Below, in pieces: positions 54,999 to 63,107 of a DNA stretch of 64,000 nucleotides. Location: positions 1 through 64,000 of the forward strand of contig NZ_BAML01000002.1 in the NCBI RefSeq assembly GCF_000615845.1, read 5' to 3'. The translations under genes were made by a program, and so were the position numbers. Each line of letters starts with the position of its first letter. Position 1 is the first letter of the stretch. The notes under the pieces were generated by a model. That model was not told where the DNA came from and searched no databases. It worked only from the letters and a program-made list of their open reading frames with translations. Source of the DNA: Ligilactobacillus hayakitensis DSM 18933 = JCM 14209. Its GTDB lineage: Bacteria; Bacillota; Bacilli; Lactobacillales; Lactobacillaceae.

Positions 54999-56543
54999 AT
55001 GAGTATATTAGAAGTTGAAAATTTAACGATGTCATTTGCGGATAAGCAACTTTATAGTGATGCAAGTTTTCGCTTAAATAAAGAAGATCATATGGGAATT
55101 ATTGGTCAAAATGGGGCTGGTAAATCAACTTTAATTAAGATTATTACAGGCCAAGAATTACCTGATGAAGGAAAGATTAAATGGCAAAACGGAACAAAAA
55201 TTGGCTATCTCGACCAATATGCTGAATCTGCCCATGATTTAACGATTGAACAATTTTTGAAAAGTGCCTTTCAAGAGTTATTTGATCAAGCAACCCTGCA
55301 AGCTAAATATTATGAAGATTATGCCTTGAATTTTGATGATGAACTTTTAGAAAAGGCAGGTAAGATTCAAGAAAATCTCGAAGCGCATGATTTTTATGAT
55401 ATTGATACTAAAATCAATCAAGTGATGGTTGGTTTAGGGATTGATGCATTAGGTAAAGATCGTCAAGTTAGTGAATGCTCCGGGGGACAACGGTCTAAGA
55501 TTATTTTGGCTAAATTACTTTTAGAAGATCCAGATGTCTTATTATTAGATGAACCGACAAACTATTTGGATGTCGAACATATTGAATGGTTAACTGAATA
55601 TTTAAATAGTTTTCGGGGATGCTTTATGGTTATCTCGCATGACTTTAATTTCTTAGAAAACATCACAAATACGATTGTCGATGTTGCCTTTGGTAAAATT
55701 ACGAAATATACTGGTAGTTTCCGCCAAGCTTTAAAACAAAAAGAAGCTAAAAAAGAAATGCAACAAAAGGCTTATGAAAAACAACGCCGCCAAATCGAAA
55801 AAGATGAAGCTTATATTCGCAAGAATAAGGCCGGTTCACGTTCAAATATGGCTAAATCACGTCAAAAACGCTTGGATAAAATGGAAAGATTAGATCCACC
55901 AAGTGATGCTTTACAATCGCACTTTAAGTTCCCATATATTGAATTACTATCAGCTTCAACGCTAACAGTTAAAGATTTATCTGTTGGGTATAAAACTCCA
56001 CTGTTAGAGCCGGTAACCTTTTCAATGTCACACGGGCAAAAGGTTGTTTTAAAAGGATTTAATGGGGTAGGAAAGTCAACCTTAATTAAATCGGTTTTAG
56101 GGATAATTCCTAATTTTGGTGGGAGTGCGAAATTTGTTGATAATGCCATCGTAAATTATTTTAACCAAGATTTAGATTGGGATGATAAGGAAAAAACACC
56201 GCTACAAACCATCCAAGATGAATACCCTAAGCTTGAACCTAAAACTATTCGACAACGTCTTGCCAGAGCGGGCATCAACGCGGAAAATGCGGTTAAACCA
56301 ATGCATCTTTTAAGTGGGGGCGAACAAACCAAAGTGAAGTTATGTTTGCTTGAATTAAAGCCTAGTAACTTTTTAATTATGGATGAGCCTACTAATCACT
56401 TAGATGATGAAACTAAAAATGCTTTAAAAAAGGCATTACAAACTTTCCCAGGTAACGTCTTATTAGTAACACACGAACCAGATTTTTACCAAGGTTGGGT
56501 GGATAAAATCTTTGATGTGGAATCAGTGCGAATTCAAAAATAA
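54999..56543 (+). CDS. ABC-F family ATPase (YkpA/YbiT-like)
   Basis: A 514-residue soluble protein with two ABC domains and no membrane part: Walker A GQNGAGKSTL and GFNGVGKSTL, signatures CSGGQRSKI and LSGGEQTKV, and DEPTNYLD / DEPTNHLD. The linker (about 245-300, KKEMQQKAYEKQRRQIEKDE) is the P-site tRNA interaction motif. ABC-F proteins act on the ribosome to relieve stalls. Antibiotic resistance cannot be inferred. GAGGAACG precedes the ATG. Confidence 0.88.
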   Translation: MSILEVENLTMSFADKQLYSDASFRLNKEDHMGIIGQNGAGKSTLIKIITGQELPDEGKIKWQNGTKIGYLDQYAESAHDLTIEQFLKSAFQELFDQATLQAKYYEDYALNFDDELLEKAGKIQENLEAHDFYDIDTKINQVMVGLGIDALGKDRQVSECSGGQRSKIILAKLLLEDPDVLLLDEPTNYLDVEHIEWLTEYLNSFRGCFMVISHDFNFLENITNTIVDVAFGKITKYTGSFRQALKQKEAKKEMQQKAYEKQRRQIEKDEAYIRKNKAGSRSNMAKSRQKRLDKMERLDPPSDALQSHFKFPYIELLSASTLTVKDLSVGYKTPLLEPVTFSMSHGQKVVLKGFNGVGKSTLIKSVLGIIPNFGGSAKFVDNAIVNYFNQDLDWDDKEKTPLQTIQDEYPKLEPKTIRQRLARAGINAENAVKPMHLLSGGEQTKVKLCLLELKPSNFLIMDEPTNHLDDETKNALKKALQTFPGNVLLVTHEPDFYQGWVDKIFDVESVRIQK

Positions 56544-56607
56544 GCCAATTAATTAAAAAAGATATGTTAAAATAAATGGAAGAATAGTTGTTGAAAGGAT
56601 AGCCTAG

Positions 56608-57354
56608 ATGAAGAAAAATAGTAATCTAATTTATTGGATTGTTGCTGGTGTATTAGTAATTATCGCGATTTATAGTGGAGTGCACATGCATCAACTTGAA
56701 AGTAAGAATGCCGTCGTTGTTAGTAAAAAGATGAGCATGAGTTCAAGTATTTCAACGAAGCAAAAGAAAATCAAGAAGCAACAAACTCGTGGGATGGCTA
56801 AAAAAGTTGAATGGAATAAGCCATCAATGACCATCCCATATCCTGACATGGATGCATATAAAAATGTAAAGAAAAAAGACAAGGTACGCTTAGTTGTTTC
56901 AACTAAAAAACAACGTGTATATGTGATGAGTGGACCATATATTTTATATACGATGTATGCTTCTGTCGGGAAGAATTACGAAAAACACTTACCAATTCAA
57001 CATGTTACGCCTGTTGGAAAGTATAAGTTAGATCAAGCCCGTGGGCAAGAATTTTATGATGAATCACGTAAAATTGGGGGTAAGTATTGGACTTCTTACA
57101 AGGGTCCATATCACTTCCAAAGCGTGCCAATGGATAAAAACGGGAAGGTAGATCAAAAGTTAGCTGAAAGATTAGGGAAAACTAACATAACACGAAAGCA
57201 TAATGTTCGCGCATATGGTTCAATTTTATTAACTGAGCCAGATGCTAAGTGGATTTATGAGAATCTACCTGCAGGAACTAAAGTAACGATTAAAGGTAAG
57301 GATGTAATTCCGGATAACTTTAAAGATAAAAAAGAAAAAGCGGATAAAGACTAG
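56608..57354 (+). CDS. YkuD-fold L,D-transpeptidase-like protein with Ser in place of Cys
   Basis: A 248-residue membrane-anchored protein: TM helix 8-25, Lys/Ser linker, YkuD domain about 88-235. Features of the fold are clear (VRLVVSTKKQRVYVMSG, TPVGKYKL, PYHFQSVPMD, DAKWIYENLPAGT). The active-site motif SHGCxR reads AYGSILL, with Ser205 for the catalytic Cys and Leu for the Arg. It is thus not a standard L,D-transpeptidase. It could be a non-catalytic wall-binding protein or a Ser-based enzyme. Its last codons are repeated at 61462-61491 as a relic beyond the metal island. Confidence 0.75.
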   Translation: MKKNSNLIYWIVAGVLVIIAIYSGVHMHQLESKNAVVVSKKMSMSSSISTKQKKIKKQQTRGMAKKVEWNKPSMTIPYPDMDAYKNVKKKDKVRLVVSTKKQRVYVMSGPYILYTMYASVGKNYEKHLPIQHVTPVGKYKLDQARGQEFYDESRKIGGKYWTSYKGPYHFQSVPMDKNGKVDQKLAERLGKTNITRKHNVRAYGSILLTEPDAKWIYENLPAGTKVTIKGKDVIPDNFKDKKEKADKD

Positions 57355-57488
57355 TAAAAAAGAGGTTGAAAAATAAATTTTTTTCAGCCTCTTTTTTAAT
57401 TTTAAAGCAAGGTGTCCAATATACATATTTGAAAGAAGACGATAAAGATGATGGAACAAGCATGTACATCTATTTTAGTAGGAAAAAA
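57326..57488. repeat. Left direct repeat of the metal island
   Basis: Holds the last codons of the YkuD gene, its terminator, the intergenic spacer and the first 13-14 codons of the C69 dipeptidase gene (ATG 57448). The same order recurs at 61464-61638 with scattered changes and a 16-base gap. The region 57489-61463 lies between the copies. Confidence 0.85.
57355..57398 (+). terminator. Terminator of the YkuD gene
   Basis: AAAGAGGTTGAAAAA with TTTTTTCAGCCTCTTT (one G-U type pair) and T tail. Confidence 0.8.
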
Positions 57489-57490
57489 AT
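57448..57490 (+). pseudogene. Truncated 5' end of the C69 dipeptidase gene
   Basis: ATGATGGAACAAGCATG and on: identical to the first 13-14 codons of the gene at 61601, then cut off by the island junction. A relic of the duplicated target. Confidence 0.8.
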
Positions 57491-57533
57491 TATACTATTT
57501 CGTTCTTTTTGGAATAAATTTGACGTTCTATAA

Positions 57534-57582
57534 TTTAAAAAAACTAAAGGATAGGTGTTACTGCTACCTATCCTTTAGTTTA
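57534..57582 (-). terminator. Terminator of the metal-island operon
   Basis: AACTAAAGGATAGGT with ACCTATCCTTTAGTT around a 9-base loop; seven T follow on the minus strand. It overlaps the stop of the last gene. Confidence 0.85.
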
Positions 57583-58209
57583 TTTTTTTGTTTCCTCATA
57601 AAATGGCAGTAATTCATCAAAACTTTTTAATAGACCATCAATTAACCGTTCTAATGATTGGTCAGGCTCAATTGGAATATCCTGTTTAACCAAGACCTTA
57701 CGAACTTCACCTGATTTGACCTGTTTTAGTAAACTCTTTCGATTTTCTTCTGTTGCATCCATTTTGAAACTTATACCATTTTTTTGTACAAAATAATACA
57801 TGTCTCCAAAAGGAAGAAGCTTCAAAACTTTATTTTGTTTCTCTAAACTGTTTTCAGACATCCTTCTTTCTACAAAACTAACCTCAACGGAAATTCCAAA
57901 ATTATCAGATTCCCCATAAAGACGAATAGCCAATGCCGAATTATCCAAATCATCGGAAGGTAACCGGAAGTAACACCAAAAATGGGGACGACATATCTGA
58001 GATTGATTCATCCATTGACTAACACGCTCTGCTTTAAATGGTTTTACCCTGTCTTCAAAAGATTTACTGATTAAACTGAATTCATCCCGGGCCTGTCGAG
58101 CGAGGTCCCTTAAATCCATCATATACTGGCGATAATTACCGGCCTTTTCCGGCTTAATATATTTTTCTCCTTGATAGGGTAGATATTCCTTTAATTTATC
58201 AAACGACAT
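57580..58209 (-). CDS. Hypothetical protein of the FLP/metal island
   Basis: A 209-residue soluble protein, helical at the start (about 25-60, MDLRDLARQARDEFSLI) and mixed alpha/beta afterwards (FWCYFRLPSDD, ALAIRLYGESDNFGISVEVSFVERRM). It has no signal or membrane segment and no metal motif. I do not recognise it. It lies 8 bases after flp and ends the operon, so it is probably controlled with the metal genes. Confidence 0.65.
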   Translation of the reverse strand: MSFDKLKEYLPYQGEKYIKPEKAGNYRQYMMDLRDLARQARDEFSLISKSFEDRVKPFKAERVSQWMNQSQICRPHFWCYFRLPSDDLDNSALAIRLYGESDNFGISVEVSFVERRMSENSLEKQNKVLKLLPFGDMYYFVQKNGISFKMDATEENRKSLLKQVKSGEVRKVLVKQDIPIEPDQSLERLIDGLLKSFDELLPFYEETKK

Positions 58210-58217
58210 TTTTCACC

Positions 58218-58871
58218 TCATAAATCAATTAAGCCATCTTCGTCAATAATAATTATTCTTCTACCTGAACGTTTTATCAATTTATTATCCTCAAGAAATC
58301 TAAATTTTCTAGAAAGAGTTTCAGGGGTAGTTCCTATATATCGCGCGATATCAATCATCTTCATAGGTAAACTGAACCGATAATCGTTCGCTACTTTTGA
58401 CAGATCCAAGAGGTAGTTCGCTAAACGTTGCTCAACACGCTCCATAGATAAAATATGGGCCTGCTTTTCTACTTGAATCATCTTTTGCGCACTTAATTCA
58501 AATAATTTAAGAGCTATTTGTGGATTTCTAAGCATTATTTGATCAAAATCTTGTTTACTTAATCTACAAATTTCAGTTGTTTCAAGAGTTTTACCAAAAA
58601 GAGATTCATTTTTAATACCGAACAACTGATTCTCACCCTCATAGCCACCTGGTTCAACAACCCGTAAAAGCTGTTCATCACCATTTGTAGACAGTTGGAA
58701 TACTTTCATACTTCCGAAAGCCACGATGTCCAGATTTTCATCTCCTGGTCTAAAAACAATTTCATTTTTTTTAAATTGTTTATGTTGTGCCAATCTATTA
58801 ATTTTAATCTGTTCATCTTCTGACAGATGATTAAATAATGGTACAAGTGTTACACAAATATGTTGAACCAT
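58218..58871 (-). CDS. flp: FLP-type Crp/Fnr family regulator
   Basis: A 217-residue Crp/Fnr protein: cNMP-type beta-roll (about 15-115), dimer helix (120-145) and winged HTH with recognition helix TTPETLSRKFRFL. The E-x-x-S-R pattern is the one that reads TTGAT in FNR. There is no Fe-S Cys cluster. Cys6 and Cys102 correspond to the pair that forms a redox disulphide in FLP of Lactobacillus casei (Cys5/Cys102). Two perfect TTGATN4ATCAA sites lie upstream in the operon, so it probably controls these genes in response to oxidation. Confidence 0.85.
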   Translation of the reverse strand: MVQHICVTLVPLFNHLSEDEQIKINRLAQHKQFKKNEIVFRPGDENLDIVAFGSMKVFQLSTNGDEQLLRVVEPGGYEGENQLFGIKNESLFGKTLETTEICRLSKQDFDQIMLRNPQIALKLFELSAQKMIQVEKQAHILSMERVEQRLANYLLDLSKVANDYRFSLPMKMIDIARYIGTTPETLSRKFRFLEDNKLIKRSGRRIIIIDEDGLIDL

Positions 58872-58898
58872 GTATAGCCTCCTTCTAATTAATAAAAC

Positions 58899-59177
58899 CT
58901 ATTCTTGAGATAATTCATCAAATTGTTTTAATAGCTGATAAGTTTTAGTAAGTGTCTCACAAGCATCATCTGGAATTGTATAATCTTTTGTAAGAGCTCT
59001 TAGTTCTGAAAATTCATTTGATAGGTCCAAATTATTATCCTTAATTTTATGTTGAATTGTTTCATAAACTTTGCGAACATCAAAGACTTCTGGATGATTT
59101 TTCCCATGAGCTTTTGTAATAGCATTTGTATATAGATCAAGCATCTCATCATTTGCTTCAAAAAATTGTTTTAACAT
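58899..59177 (-). CDS. Short RIC/ScdA-like protein lacking the di-iron ligands
   Basis: A 92-residue helical protein. AHGKNHPEVFDVRKVYETI and ELRALTKDYTIPDDACETL align by eye with two separate parts of RIC/YtfE/ScdA hemerythrin-like Fe-S repair proteins. The usual segments between and after them, with the HxxxE and HxHxxEN iron ligands, are missing. The gene has its own AGGAGGT site and intact frame, so this looks like a reduced family form, not a random truncation. It sits between the HMA protein and flp. The role may be metal or redox related. Confidence 0.55.
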   Translation of the reverse strand: MLKQFFEANDEMLDLYTNAITKAHGKNHPEVFDVRKVYETIQHKIKDNNLDLSNEFSELRALTKDYTIPDDACETLTKTYQLLKQFDELSQE

Positions 59178-59191
59178 TGTACTACCTCCTA

Positions 59192-59422
59192 TTATTTTTC
59201 TGATACTTTTAGGACATCATAGCCAATTGCTTGCACTGCCTTCACAATTTCATTAACGTTTGTCACACTAGCGTCAAAATTTACTTTTGCCTTACTGGCA
59301 TTGAATAGAACTTTGACACTTTCCTTATCGACACCTGTTACACTTTTAATGGCTCCCTCAATTTTTTGCATACATGTTGGACAAGCCAGTGTTTCAAGCT
59401 GTAGTATAGCTTTTTTCATCAT
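59192..59422 (-). CDS. Heavy-metal-associated (CopZ-like) chaperone
   Basis: A 76-residue HMA-domain protein with the metal-binding CxxC (LACPTCMQKIE, residues 14-17 region) and the beta-alpha-beta pattern ending VKAVQAIGYDV. It would carry a soft metal to the ATPase, which lacks an N-terminal HMA domain of its own. It has its own FLP-box promoter (59451-59492) and leads the copZ-ric-flp-hypothetical transcript. Confidence 0.85.
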   Translation of the reverse strand: MMKKAILQLETLACPTCMQKIEGAIKSVTGVDKESVKVLFNASKAKVNFDASVTNVNEIVKAVQAIGYDVLKVSEK

Positions 59423-59450
59423 TTTTACTTCCTTTCCTTATTATGTCTTT

Positions 59451-59492
59451 AGTATAGTGCGATATTTAGAATAAAAAATTGATTTCTATCAA
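59451..59492 (-). promoter_or_regulatory. FNR/FLP box and promoter before the HMA gene
   Basis: TTGATAGAAATCAA on the minus strand (59492-59479), 22 bases, then TATACT (59456-59451). The box centre is at about -41.5 from the expected start: class II activator geometry. Confidence 0.8.
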
Positions 59493-59498
59493 GAATCT

Positions 59499-61349
59499 CT
59501 ATTTTCTTTTATACTTTAAAAGCCTCATAGCATTCAAAATAACTACGAGAATGCTACCTTCATGAACAAACATACCAATTGCCATATTCATCCACGAACT
59601 TGAGAGGATACTGATAAGAAGAACTACTACAACTAACAATGCAATGAAGATATTTTCAATCATATTACGTCGTGTAGCTTTAGCCAACCCAATCGCATGA
59701 GGGATTCTGTGAAAATCCGAATTCATCAAAACAACATTTGAAGTTTCAATGGCAACATCTGTACCGTTTCCCATGGCAATTCCAATATCTGCTAAGGCCA
59801 ATGATGGGCTATCATTAATACCATCTCCGACAAATGCTACTATTTCTCCACTTGCCTGACGTTTTCTCACAAATTCTGCCTTGTCTTCTGGTAGTAGATG
59901 ACCATAAGCCTCGGTTAAGCCTAACTGATTAGCAACTAAATCAACTGTGCCTTGATTATCTCCAGATAATAAAATGAGATTTTTTACTCCCATATTTTTA
60001 AGCGTCTCTAAATCCTCTTTGACTCCTTGTCTAATTTGGTCGCGAATTCCTACAACAAGAGCTATTTGGCCATCAATAGCAGTTAGGACAATTGAATTTC
60101 CTTTTGCTTCCATTCCTGCTATGTCGCTCTTCATCTGGTTAGTGAATGGAATATTATATTGATTCATCAAGTAAGAGTTCCCAACGAGAACTTGGTGATT
60201 TTGAATACGAGCAACAATGCCACCACCTTGAATGACCTCTGTTGAGTCAATTACCCTTACTACAGAATCTGAGTAATAGTTCAGAATTGCTTTCGCGAGC
60301 GGATGATCTGATTCTCTCTCAACACTAGCCAGTAAGCTCTCAGCAAGGCTCCTATCACTGCTATAATAGATTGTCTGTGCAACCTGAGGGTTACCATAAG
60401 TTAATGTTCCTGTTTTATCAAATAACATTGTATCAACTTTACTAAAGTTTGTAATGACATCACTACCTTTAAATAAAATGCCATGTCGTGCGCCGTTTCC
60501 AATCCCTGACACATTTGAAACTGGTACGCCAATAACCAGTGCACCGGGACATCCAAGAACCAAAATAGTAACGGCTAACTCAATATTGCGGCTAATAAGC
60601 CAAACAATAATCGCTAACACTAAAACTGAAGGAGTATAGTATTTTGAAAATTGGTCAATAAACCTCTCAGCTTTTGACTTGCTGTCCTGTGCTTCTTCTA
60701 CTAATTCAATAATTTTCCCAAAAGTTGTATCTTCCCCAATCTTCTCAGTACGTATTTGTATAGTGCCATTTTCAAGAATGGTACCAGCAAAAACTTTATC
60801 GCTTAAATCTTTAGAGACTGGGATAGATTCGCCCGTAATACTTGCTTCATTTGCAGTACCAGAGCCAAATATCACTTCACCGTCAACTGGGATCTTTCCA
60901 CCAGTTTTTACTAAAAGAATATCTTCTTCATTAACTTCTTCAACTGACACCTCTTCAAAGTCACCATTGTGTAGTTTACGAAAAGTAGTCTCTGGTACCA
61001 TCTCCACGAGATTCTTAATCGCAGAACGTGTCTTGGCTAATGTTCTTTGTTCTAAGTATGCGCCAAATAAGAAGAGAAAAGCTACAATAGCTGATTCTTC
61101 AAACTCTTTAATAACAAATGCCCCTAAAATAGCAAGAGTTACTAAGAGATCGATGCTAATTACCTTAACTCTAAGAGCTTGATAGGCTTGAACAAAAATT
61201 GGTAAACCACCAACTAATGAAGCTACAAACAGTAGATAAGTTGAGCTCTGCTCACTACTAAAGAACCATTTGGATGAAAAAGCAAGTATAATAAGAACAC
61301 CAGTTATTGCTGTTAACCAATTTCGATAACGTGATAACAATTTTTGCAT
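59499..61349 (-). CDS. Heavy-metal P1B-type ATPase with CPG motif
   Basis: A 616-residue P1B ATPase: no N-terminal metal domain, eight membrane helices, actuator TGES (ASITGESIPVS), phosphorylation site DKTGTLT, and GDGINDSPSLALADIGIAMG. The metal-site motif in membrane helix 6 reads LGCPGALVIG (Cys267-Pro-Gly) instead of CPC, CPH or SPC, so the metal cannot be assigned; zinc, cadmium, copper or iron are open. It exports or imports metal with ATP. It has its own FLP-box promoter and TTATTAAAGGAGG-type ribosome site. Confidence 0.88.
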   Translation of the reverse strand: MQKLLSRYRNWLTAITGVLIILAFSSKWFFSSEQSSTYLLFVASLVGGLPIFVQAYQALRVKVISIDLLVTLAILGAFVIKEFEESAIVAFLFLFGAYLEQRTLAKTRSAIKNLVEMVPETTFRKLHNGDFEEVSVEEVNEEDILLVKTGGKIPVDGEVIFGSGTANEASITGESIPVSKDLSDKVFAGTILENGTIQIRTEKIGEDTTFGKIIELVEEAQDSKSKAERFIDQFSKYYTPSVLVLAIIVWLISRNIELAVTILVLGCPGALVIGVPVSNVSGIGNGARHGILFKGSDVITNFSKVDTMLFDKTGTLTYGNPQVAQTIYYSSDRSLAESLLASVERESDHPLAKAILNYYSDSVVRVIDSTEVIQGGGIVARIQNHQVLVGNSYLMNQYNIPFTNQMKSDIAGMEAKGNSIVLTAIDGQIALVVGIRDQIRQGVKEDLETLKNMGVKNLILLSGDNQGTVDLVANQLGLTEAYGHLLPEDKAEFVRKRQASGEIVAFVGDGINDSPSLALADIGIAMGNGTDVAIETSNVVLMNSDFHRIPHAIGLAKATRRNMIENIFIALLVVVVLLISILSSSWMNMAIGMFVHEGSILVVILNAMRLLKYKRK

Positions 61350-61374
61350 AATTTCGACCTCCTTTATTATATTC

Positions 61375-61416
61375 AGTATAACCGAGCATAGAAATATAAT
61401 AATTGATTTATATCAA
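61375..61416 (-). promoter_or_regulatory. FNR/FLP box and promoter before the metal ATPase
   Basis: TTGATATAAATCAA on the minus strand (61416-61403), 22 bases, then TATACT (61380-61375). The spacing is identical to the second site at 59451-59492. Confidence 0.82.
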
Positions 61417-61463
61417 GTTTTAAAAATACTAGGACCACGTAAAGTTTTAGTGGACGAAATTGA

Positions 61464-61638
61464 ATAAAAAAGAAAAAGCTAATAAAGACTAGTAAAAAAG
61501 CGGTTGGAAAACGAAATTTTTCCAACCGCTTTTTTAATTTAAAATCAAGGTGTACAATGAAGAAGATTAATTTATACATATTTGAAAGAAGACGATAAAG
61601 ATGATGGAACAAGCATGTACATCTATTTTAGTAGGAAA
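61464..61638. repeat. Right direct repeat of the metal island
   Basis: Second copy of the YkuD-end/terminator/spacer/dipeptidase-start segment (compare 57326-57488). The last nine codons of the YkuD gene (NKKEKANKD-stop) survive as a relic. The hairpin arms differ by several paired changes, so the copies did not arise by simple recent duplication. Confidence 0.85.
61491..61536 (+). terminator. Second copy of the YkuD terminator
   Basis: AAAGCGGTTGGAAAA with TTTTCCAACCGCTTT and T tail, inside the right repeat. Confidence 0.8.
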
Positions 61639-62026
61639 AAATGCCAGCCTTGATGGCTCAGTGATGATTGCGAGAAATGACGATACCTTTTTGCCAATCA
61701 CGCCCCAAAAATTTATTATGCAAGCAGCATATCAAAATGAAGAACGAATTTGGGAATCAAATCTGAATGGATTTAAAATGACTTTACCTAAAAATGGTTA
61801 TAAAACAAGCTTTACTCCTAATGTTGATGTTGAACATAATGGGGTGTTTGGGGAAACGTCAATTAATGAAAAAAACGTTGCGATGTCTGCAACAGAATCA
61901 GTTTATGGTAATGAAAGAGCTTTAGCGTATGATCCATGGGTTGAAAATGGAATTGCCGAAGATTCAATTCAAAATATTGTGGCGCCTTATATTGATTCAG
62001 CGCGACGGGGTACGTTATTTAGGTGA
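61601..62026 (+). pseudogene. C69 dipeptidase (PepD), 5' part of a frameshifted gene
   Basis: The N-terminal 141 residues: the N-terminal nucleophile Cys (MEQACTSILVGKNASLDGS, Cys6 of the first frame), IARNDD and MSATESVYGNERALAYDP are typical of PepD/PepDA. After APYIDSA the frame turns into RRGTLFR-stop; the expected RDGVRYLGE lies in the next frame from 62001. A loss of one CG unit in GCGCGC explains it. The intact enzyme cleaves dipeptides in the cytoplasm. Confidence 0.8.
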
Positions 62027-63017
62027 ATTGATTGAAAAATACGGTTCTCCAGAAGGAAATGGCGTTTTATTTGCGGATAAAGATGAAGCTTGGTATATGG
62101 AAATTGTTACCGGACACCATTATGCGGCAACGCGTATCCCTGATGATGCGTATGTCATTGCGGCTAACCAAGTGGCCCAACAAGAAATCAATTTTGATGA
62201 TCCTAATAATTTTATGTGGTCAAATGGACTCCAAGAATTTGTTGCCAAACATCATCTTAACCCAGATAAGAACAGCTTTAATTTCCGTAAAATTTTTGGA
62301 ACGGATACGAAAAAAGACCGTCACTACAATACGCCAAGAGTGTGGTTTGGTCAACGATACTTTACACCAGAAGTTAAGCAAGAACCAACTTCAAGTGAAT
62401 TGCCATTTATTTGCCGTGCTAATCGGCTTTTAAGTGTGGAAGATTTACAATATGTTTTAAGTTCACACTATAATGAAACTAAATATGATCCTTTGGGTAA
62501 TGGAACAGAGGAAGAAAAGAAACTTTTCCGTCCAATTTCGTTGAACCGCACGCAAAATTCACACGTACTTCAATTAAGAAATACGGTTTCTAAAAAGCAT
62601 AATGCTTTAATGTGGATGTGTTTTGGTGTCCCTTCATTTACACCATACGTTCCGTTTTATGCCAATGCTGATGATATTCCTGCAAGTTGGGCGAATACTC
62701 CGCTAGAATTCGATATGAACAGTGATTATTGGATGTATCGGGCCTTATCTATGTTAGTGGAATCACACCATGTCCAATTTATTCAAGATGATATTGATTA
62801 TTTAAAAGAATGTCGTCAATTACAACGAACAATGATTGAAGCGGTTGATAACCAAGTGGCAGCTTTAGATGGTAAAAAACTAACAGAAGCATTAACAAAT
62901 GCTAATGATGAAATGGTTAAAGTCATGCGTGATAAGGCAATGAAGATGATTGATCATTACTTTGTTGAAGGTCTAAAATTATCTAAATTAACTTTCAATA
63001 TGGATGCTAATCTTTAA
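62001..63017 (+). pseudogene. pepD: C69 dipeptidase (PepD), 3' part of a frameshifted gene
   Basis: Begins RDGVRYLGELIEKYGSPEGNGV and continues 339 residues through all remaining C69 blocks (WYMEIVTGHHYAATRIPDD, ANRLLSVEDLQYVLSSHYN, HVLQLRN, MWMCFGVPSFTPYVPFY). It has no start of its own. Full length would be about 475 residues. Confidence 0.8.
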
Positions 63018-63107
63018 AAAAAGAGAAAAATTAAGGAAAATGATTGGAAATTTTATCACTTTATAGTAGATTTAATTAGGTAAGAATTTTTGAAGGATGT
63101 GATTGCA

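Noticed and set aside
60679-61182. A 167-codon plus-strand frame opposite the metal ATPase
   Set aside because: It is antisense to conserved ATPase domains and its product has no recognisable fold or start signal.
57489-61463. A transposon or prophage origin for the metal island
   Set aside because: No transposase, integrase, terminal inverted repeats or short target duplication; the flanks are long imperfect repeats of chromosomal genes.
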